Positions 40,901 to 49,900 of a stretch of 64,000 nucleotides of DNA are shown piece by piece. The stretch is from Liolophura sinensis. Taxonomy: Eukaryota > Mollusca > Polyplacophora > Chitonida > Chitonidae. Within the stretch, counting starts at the first letter, position 1, and every line of letters starts with the position of its first letter. The DNA lies in the NCBI RefSeq assembly GCF_032854445.1, contig NC_088295.1:85358644-85422643 (forward strand), in the 5' to 3' direction. The translations under genes and the position numbers were made by a program. The notes beneath the pieces were generated by a model. It made no database searches. It was not told the origin of the DNA and saw only the letters and a program-made list of their open reading frames with translations.

Positions 40901-43900
40901 GGAGACAGCCAGTCCCTACCAACGGGAAGCTCACCAAGTACACAGTCTACTACAGGAAGCTTGGAGTCAGGGTGAGTCAACGCATGGACCATTCGAATCA
41001 GCGTGCGAAAAATAAATCATTTTCTGGATCACTTTACACATGATAACAGTTATGTCAGGTTTGATGAATTTGTAAAAGAATCAAAATTACTTTTTGAGTG
41101 GATCTTGATTTTACAAACCCATACTGGTGCCGTACACCTAGCAAATCTACTGGTGCTATATAGCTGTCTAACAAATATGCTAGTGTTATATACTAGTCTA
41201 ACAAATCCGGTAGTGTTATATACCGGACTAACAAATCTGCTAATGTTATATATCTGTCTCGCATATCTACCAGTGCTCTCTGCCTGTCCAGCAAATCTAC
41301 CAGTGATATTTACCTGTCTAGGAAATCTACCAGTGCTATATACCTAACAAGTCTACTGTCGCTATAGGCCTGTCTAACAAATCTACTAGTTCTATATGCC
41401 TGTCTAACAAATTTACCAGTGTTATATACCTGTCTTACAAATCTACCAGTGTTATATGCCTGTCTAATAAGTCTACTGGTGCTATATGCCTATATAACAA
41501 TCTACTGACGGTATATGCCTATCTAACAAGTCTACTGGTGCTATGTGCCTGTATAACAATCTACTGGCGCTATATACCTGTATAGCAATCTACTGGTGCT
41601 ATATGCCTGTCTAACAAACCTACTGGTGCTGTATGCCTGTCTAACAAATGTACTGGTGCTATATACCTGTCTAACAAATGTACTGGTGCTATATACCTGT
41701 CTAACAAATCTACTGGTGCGAAATGCCTGTATAATAATCTGCTGGCGCTATATGACTGTCTAACAAATCTACTGTTGCTACATCCCTATCTAACAAGTCT
41801 ACTGGCGCTATTTGCCTGTGTAATAAGTCCACTGGTGCTGTATGCCTGTCTATCTCTTCTGTAGCAGCACGATACTCTACATGTGGATGTTCCTCCGACA
41901 AAGAACAGCTACATTTTATCTGGTCTGCACACAAACTACGAGTATGCATTTGCTGTCTCGGGGAGTACGAGTGTTGGCGAGGGAAACAGGACCGGGGAAG
42001 TGACAGCCTCACCAGACGGAACAGGTTCGCACCGATAACTACGATATTTACGCCTTTGTATATGTGACCGGGCTTGCCAGTCGGGGATTTGAATCAGCGA
42101 CCTCTGGGTGTCCAGTTAACTCTTTTACCACGTCTAAATAGAAATTTTGGCTCGCCTGAACATAGAAAGTTCATTTTTACCCTTTCATATGCCTCGTATG
42201 TATCACGTCTGACCCTATATCTTGCACCATAGCACCGTAATGTTTTGACAACATGAAATATGCATGCCTTTAATCGTTAATATTACAGCCACTGCGTGTA
42301 GTAGCTTTTCTAACAGCCATCTTTTATTATTTTACATCAGCGCCAGCAAGAATTACAAATTTCCCTGTGGTCATGATTGTACCGTGGAAGCAGACAGTTC
42401 TCCTTCCCTGTGACACCGTGGGCAATATACCGATAAAGAGGAGTTGGAAATTTCGGTAAGAGGAAATGTCTTCACTACTACGTGCTAAATGTGAGATTTT
42501 TTATTTTGACCGTCTTGTTTATAGCTGCAACTGAATAACTCTTTAAATCCATGTGTCTGTCTCTGTCGGTCACATTTTAACATCCTGCCTTCAATAAGAT
42601 CTTTCGTTCGCGTAATGAGAGGCCTGTGTGTAACACGACACGAAACCCCATATGGGGATGCCACGGCTGTTACGAATTTGTGCCTGTGGGAGTTTTAATA
42701 GAAAAAGGTATTACTGCCATCATTCTGGTGAATTTTACCTAGTTTGTGTCAGGATGTACAGAAATTAATCCGTGATTCTATCCTTGGTTTACAGCGATCA
42801 CAGCGTGAGAGGGTCAGCTCGGGTGAGTGAGTTGCGCAATGGGTCGCTGTTAATTGACAGCGTGGAGGATAGTGATGACGGGAACTACACCTGCCGTGCG
42901 GAAAATAGATACGGTTCCGACGAGGTCGTGGTGGCTCTCAGAGTCAGAGGTCAGTCAAGGTCATATTCATTTACACTAATGATAAATAGATGCTTGACAG
43001 TTTGTATATGTGGGATTTCTCTTCCTGTAGAATACAATATTTATATTTTAATTCTGAACCATCGATCACCTTCGCTGTTAAATCGTGTATGTTATCCAGA
43101 TGTTATTCGCGAACTGATTTCGGTGTTTTTGTATTCTCATATGATATTTTGTGATAAACCACAAATTACCATTTTATCAATGAATTCATATTAGTTTCTT
43201 ATGTTTTCTTTCACAGTTCGTGCAGATATTCCAAGTAAGTTGAATTATTCTGTACTTTTAGATACATTTGTGAGATATATTTGTGAGAAGTGGCATTCTT
43301 CTGTTAAAACCTGATTCCATACTATAACTTCAATAGGCAAAATTTAAAAAAAAAAAAATTCTTCACAGTGTTGAGTTTGGTTTACATTCTACTAACTTCG
43401 GGGACATTTTTGTCTTTATATAATTGCGGCTCTTTAACTGTATATAGGCAGGATTGGTCTCTTTTTTTTTAATCAATTCCTTTCTACTGATATTATCACG
43501 CGCGAGAAATAGTTGGATATATCAATCGTGTAATGTCATTGTTTCTCCACTACAGCTGCACCGAAGTCTCCAGCCCTAACCCTAGCCGCTACCACATCGT
43601 CCACTGTCCAGGTGAACTGGCTGTCTGGCAGTAATGGCGGCAGCCCGATTAAAGGTAAAACGTTGGAGTTTGTATAAGCCATATAACTGCATGTTTCAAA
43701 TAGCGCTTATACAGACTCATAGTGGGATAAACAAAAGCACATGGCCATTTATACTACAAAGTTTCTTGTTTGACAAGAGACACGGGTTCGGCAGCGTTTT
43801 CGACTTGGCGCTATGCTCGAGCCCATGTGCATGAAGTCGCAGGTTTCACAAGTGCTCACATGAAATGCACAAAATTTGCAGAATTGTGTTATACTGTCGA

Positions 43901-46900
43901 GGGCTACAAGGCTTTATCATAGCAATGGGGTTTTTTGTGTCTCAGAGACGAACTACGAGCGAGAGAAGGATAAAAGTGTACAATTTCTGCAAGCTGAAAA
44001 TGAGGCGCAGTAAAGGAAGAATCGCACCCCCTTGGAAACCAGTGTTAACCAGTCATGCCGCTAACTATACCTTTGGCGGTTATTTCCAGGTTTCCTTCTC
44101 AGCTATCGAGGTGAACACTTCAACTGGGTCACCCAGAGACTGGGCTCTACGAACAGAACGTACACGGCCACCAGCTTACTGTGTGGAACAACTTACTGGT
44201 TCTATGTGGAGGCGTTCAACCATATCGGCACAAGCCAGAAGAGCAATTACATCAAGACTAAGACGAGAGGAGAGCGTGAGTATATCTTCCAGTGTTATCC
44301 TCTTAACAGACATGAGAGTTCTTCATCCTCTTAACACACACGAGCAATTATCAGATTCTTAACAGGCATGAGCACATATCAACCTCTTAACAGGCATAAG
44401 CGAGTGGCATCCTCTTAACAGACATGAGTGAGGACTGGCACCATCCTTGTACAGACATGAACGAGTTTTAGATTCTTAACAGACATGAAATAGTTTAAGA
44501 AACTGAACAGGCATGAGCTATTACCATCCTCTTAACAGACATGAGCGAGTACCATCCTCTTAACAGACACGAACGAATATTAGTTTCTTAATACATTCTA
44601 ACAGTCCCCGTAACAAAGTGTGCCAACCTCTTAACTGGCATGTAATGAGCAAGTGGCACTGTCTAAGCAGATATACACAAGAACCATCTTCTTTTCAGCC
44701 GCGAGCGAGTATCATCATTTAATCAGACGTGTTCAAACCATTTTGATTCCTTACTTAATGAATCTTGTGTTGATCCGGCAATACATGCCAACATTTGACT
44801 CAAATTATGTTTTAGGTCCATCGGAGCCTCCAGAGAGCGCCTTGCTGGCCCACATCAATATTACCTTCATTGACCTCAATATGAAAGCCTGGTTAACCGG
44901 TGGCTGTTCCATCAACTACTTCGCTGTAAAATACCAGGTGTGGCGGGATGACAAATGGGTACAAGTATCTAACCACATTGAACCATCGACGGTGAGTAGC
45001 CAGCTGCACCTGGCTTATTGGAACATTTACAACTTATTTTAATTTACTGAACAGTAAATATCACCATCATGGAAGCGAAATTTGAGTGAGTGAGTGAGTG
45101 CTTGGGGTTTAACGTCGTACTCAACAATTTTTCAGTCATATGACGACGAAGGAATCATTAGGGTGCATGCACGTGTAATGTGCCTCCTTGTTGCAGGACG
45201 GATTTCCACCGCTCTTTTATTTAGTACTGCATCACTGAGACGACTTACCGAAGGCAAGTAAGCCGCCCCGCCCGAGCCATTATACTGATACGGGTCAACC
45301 AGTCGTTGCACTATCCCCTTCATGCTGAACGCCAAGCGAGGAAGTTACAACTTCCTCTTTTAAGCGAAACTTGAGTAATGAGAATGCACTGTACCTTATT
45401 AAATGGTTCTGACGTTTATTGTTTTTAGATGTGACGTTTGATATTCATTTGCTTTTATCATTGTAGGAAATGTACCGGGTTTATGACCTTCAACCTTCCA
45501 CCTCGTACACAATGGAGGTCACAGCACACACTGATGCTGGATCAACAGCTAGTGTCCTCAGATTTGCTACATTAACATACACTGGAAGTAAGTTTGATAG
45601 ATATTTAATCATTTAATAAGCCAGATCTTGTGTTGATATTCGGGCTCAAATTTACTACTTGTATTTTCAATGGATTTATGTATTTCCTGGTCCTAACATT
45701 CTAAGACTCAATGTGAGTATTGAATTTTAAAAGATACAGTTCTCATGTTATGATAAATAAAAAGGCCTACACTGACTTTCTCGAGTGTGTGCGCTTTGTT
45801 TAGGTACCATCCAACCATTTAACGTAGTGAGCGGGAAACCTCAGCCATTTTACCAGAAGATAAAAGTCATGGTTCCGCTGACGATCGGTGTGATCATCTT
45901 TTCTCTACTTTCCGTCATCTTTGTTCTATACTGCCGTGGCCGGCGGGAGAGGAAGCAATACAAAGGTAAGTGAATAATTACAATTAGACGAACACAGTAT
46001 TTTGCATGGTCTCCAGATAAATTAGACTGACTGTTCTCATCTTTGTCATGACGACAGTCTCGGTGTTGTGGCTGCCCTCCGATTTCTGATCCGCTAGTTC
46101 GGACCTTATCTTTCAGTCTCGGTTTCAGACAACTCTTCTAACCTACGCCGTGACTTAACTGTAGAGACATCACTCATGAACGACCTGGACAAACGGAACG
46201 TGGACCTGGACGCCTTTGACGACAGCCCTGAGACGGTGACAAAGAGGAACGTGAACCTGCTCGTGTCCCTCCAGTCAGATGAGAGCATCCCGGACAACAG
46301 CCAATCGTGGCTCATACACGACACCAGCAAAACCACCAGTGATAACAGCGTAACAAGCCGCTCAGGTACGTGACCTTTAACCTTGCAATGAATTATCATG
46401 GCTTAACGGCATCGTATTTGCTATATCGTGACGACCTTTATATTTGGACACAATCTCTTCCGAATATCCAGGTCTTGAATGTTAAATATGATTGTAAAGC
46501 TTATTTTGGGCCCTATAAATTAAAATATTTATCACTTTGTCGAGATTATCTAAGGACAAATGTATCAAAATTTCAACTTCCAGTACGAAAAACTAAGCTT
46601 TAAATGTTGAATTAAGGTAGAAATGGCTTGTGGAATTCAGAAGTTCTGAACTTATGTTACATTATCATTTAAAAAAGAAGAGTTTTTAATTTTTACTATG
46701 TGTGATCAGCCGCTTCAGATCTCTGTAGACTTTGGGCAAATTATCTTTTGCTTCATTACTTCCATATATGGTAACAATATTCTGACAATGACCTTCAGAC
46801 GAGGAGTCGAACCTACACCCGTATGCCAGCTATAACCTGGCCAATGAACTGGTCGAAGTCTTCAGCAATAACAACCCAGTGCAGACCCTGCCCAATCAGA

Positions 46901-49900
46901 ATGATCCTAACCAACCAAACAATGAACAACAACAACAACAGCAACAACAGCAGCAACAACACGACGACTCTCCAGAAGAGGACATTGTAGCCATCGAGAA
47001 AGAACAAGCTCACAGAGAGGTGAGAAAGCAGAATTTACGTAATTTACGGTAATCGCTTGTACACAGTGGTTTGTTACATGTATCTTTTGGACGTTTTTTA
47101 AATACAAATGGATAAATATGTCCCATTTTTTCCACCAAAACGTGTAAGAATGTCTCCTTAGTAAACCAGTCGTCTGTAAATCCATGGTTTGTATCTATTG
47201 AAAACACTTCATCGTTCACCACACTTCAAGTAAAGAGTGGTACATATCCTGCTTCAAATAGTGACTTTTTGGGAGCATTGTATCTCTGCAAACTGGTAGA
47301 GCCAGTTCCATTAATATAATGCTGTTTTACCTCAGATGGTGATTGAGTCTCCTGCAGTTTACGGTCAAATCGTTTTCCCCAAACGAAATGATGACTACGT
47401 ACAGATGCCGCTAATGCCGCCAGTCCCCACAAGACTGCCACCCCTGACGGAAGGGGAACCGTTACCCCCTAAACCTTTGTCCGACGGCAAGGAGGGCTAT
47501 GAAAATCCATGTAAGACATCTTTATATGCACGTACTGCATGGCACCTATTCTGCGGAATGGGTTATACCGTTTCTCATTTTGACTTAATGTGTAAGGGTT
47601 GTGCTCCTATGTTTAAGCTTTTCTTACAAATAAATCAATACAAAAGACTACAGCATAGAGACTAAAACAGTGCAGTGATGACAGCCTGATGGTTGGCAAA
47701 CGGGTATTACTGGTGAAATCTAGCATTTTGTCAATTTACCTTGGTCAGGGTTCTAGTTGCGATTAAGAGAGCAACGATTGCAAGTCAGATCACAATGTTA
47801 CACCTGAGAAACGCCAGAGTTCAGATTTATATAAGCTACCCTAATTCTCATTTTGTCTTTGATTTAGCTGTCATCCTGAGCCCTAGGAAGTATGCCAGCG
47901 TTGATCAGATCCACGCTTTATTTACCACAAACCCCGCCCGTCCCCACAGCGCCTACAGCCGGGCCACCACCTGTAAATCGGCGTCCCGTGCCAGCGGTTC
48001 CAGTGACAAAGGTACATCAGGTACGAGCTTAGACTCGCCATTTTAGCTTCTCTTTTATTCATCCATGTGCATCCACTACGAATAGCTTCTGGCACCAGAT
48101 TCACACAGGTCGTAAGGGACATATGCCGCTTTTAATTTTCACGACGGTTTCGATGTCAAACACTGGGATGACTTTGTAACTTTGTAACTTTGTACTTTGT
48201 CGTTCCATTTGAAAATTAAAAAAAAAACAATTTCTTATTGGAATTCCTTGCGAAAATTGCCAAGTAAACTGATTGGGTCCTTATCAGGACAAAAACGTCA
48301 TATTTATATGTATAAGGATGATTCTCATCACGTCTCTCAATTTCCTTATTTAACACCTTAGCTGACTGCTGGTCTCTTTCTTCTTTCATCAGGTGGGACT
48401 GGTAGTCATGGACGTCACAGCGCCCTGTCCAGCGTGACAACGGTCTCCTCGAGCCGGGATGAGCTCCTGCAAGCCTATGAAAACGCCAAGATTCTGGCAC
48501 AGCCTCCGAGCTCTGGCTCTCCGCTGCCTTACGAGGCCCTTCCCAGCTCTGGCAACTCCCAAGCCACTGATAACTCGGGAGCCACTGAGCCAGGGATTCG
48601 CAAATTTACCCAAAGTCCTCCACAGCCGAACGAACAGAGAGAGGCTGCCTGTGAAATTCCTGTCTATGAACGTATGTATACTGATGTGCACAACTGTGGG
48701 ATTGTAGAGCATTGTGCGCGAAACCGTGCAAACCCACACCTGCCACAACATGCAACAACACATCAGTGCCGCTTTGTACTCGGTTCACACAACAATGCCG
48801 CTTTGTACATCTGTTCCAATTAAATTACCCCATCAACTTACTTTTCAAATATGATTACGTAAGTTTCATGATCTAAGTATTGTTTGTACTGATTTGTGCT
48901 TTGGAACGTCTTGTTATGTTGTACAGATAACAGACTTGTGTGGTTCAACTTGCCCCAAGGTGGGCTAATACCATTGCTGCTATTATTGCAGAAGTGTCAT
49001 GGTGAATGAATTCTCAAGCTTAAAATCTTTGTGATTTCAGAGAAGAGACGTCACGAGATAGACGATGGGGAGAGTGACACGACAGAGTGTGAGTGGCGAG
49101 TCACTCAGCCTCGCTCTCCACCCAGACGATCTCGCGGTAAGCGCGGGAAACAGCGAGGTCACGTGAGCGGAAAGCGGCAGCTGTCACAGCAGACATATTC
49201 CAGGTAAGGCACAAAGAACAAGCTTTGTTATTCATCAACCACTGTTTGGAGTTTCACGCTGTGCCAGCAATAATTTCGCTTATAAATAAGCAATAGCTCA
49301 CAAAATGATTTGAAATATTCTTCTATATTCGAAGAATATATTCTTCGAATATTTTTGTCACAAATGGTATTTGTTTTCAAACGACTGTTTTGAGAATGTC
49401 TCGTTAGTAAGGCTTGTTGCACGTTCTATCCAAATTGGCCACACTTAAGGCGGCTTACAATTTTTGGCACAGAGCTCCAAGTCGGACGAGTACGACCAGC
49501 TCGACAAGTGAAGAGGTGACGTACACATTCGGGGGCCGTCAGTCACCAAACCGCTGCACTAGCCCCTCTGAGGGTTATCTTTCTTATCCACACGACAGCC
49601 ATGTTTTCACAGATTCAGACTTCGATGCTGTCGCTAATCATCCAACTGTGGTCAAGAAAAAAGGTAGCGTACTCTTCTTGAAAACATGTTTGTTTAAAGA
49701 GTAGCAGCATTGTTTGGTCAGACTAACTATTTGTAGCAAGGATATATATTCTTTGTAGTCATTTAGCTGTAAGTTTGAAAACTGCAACTGACATTCCCAA
49801 CCTGTACGATGTATCAAGTCAATAGAAGATTGAGCTCACATAAAATATATTGATACCAGTTAATTTTTTATGGTATCAAGAACTACATATATGCAGAATC

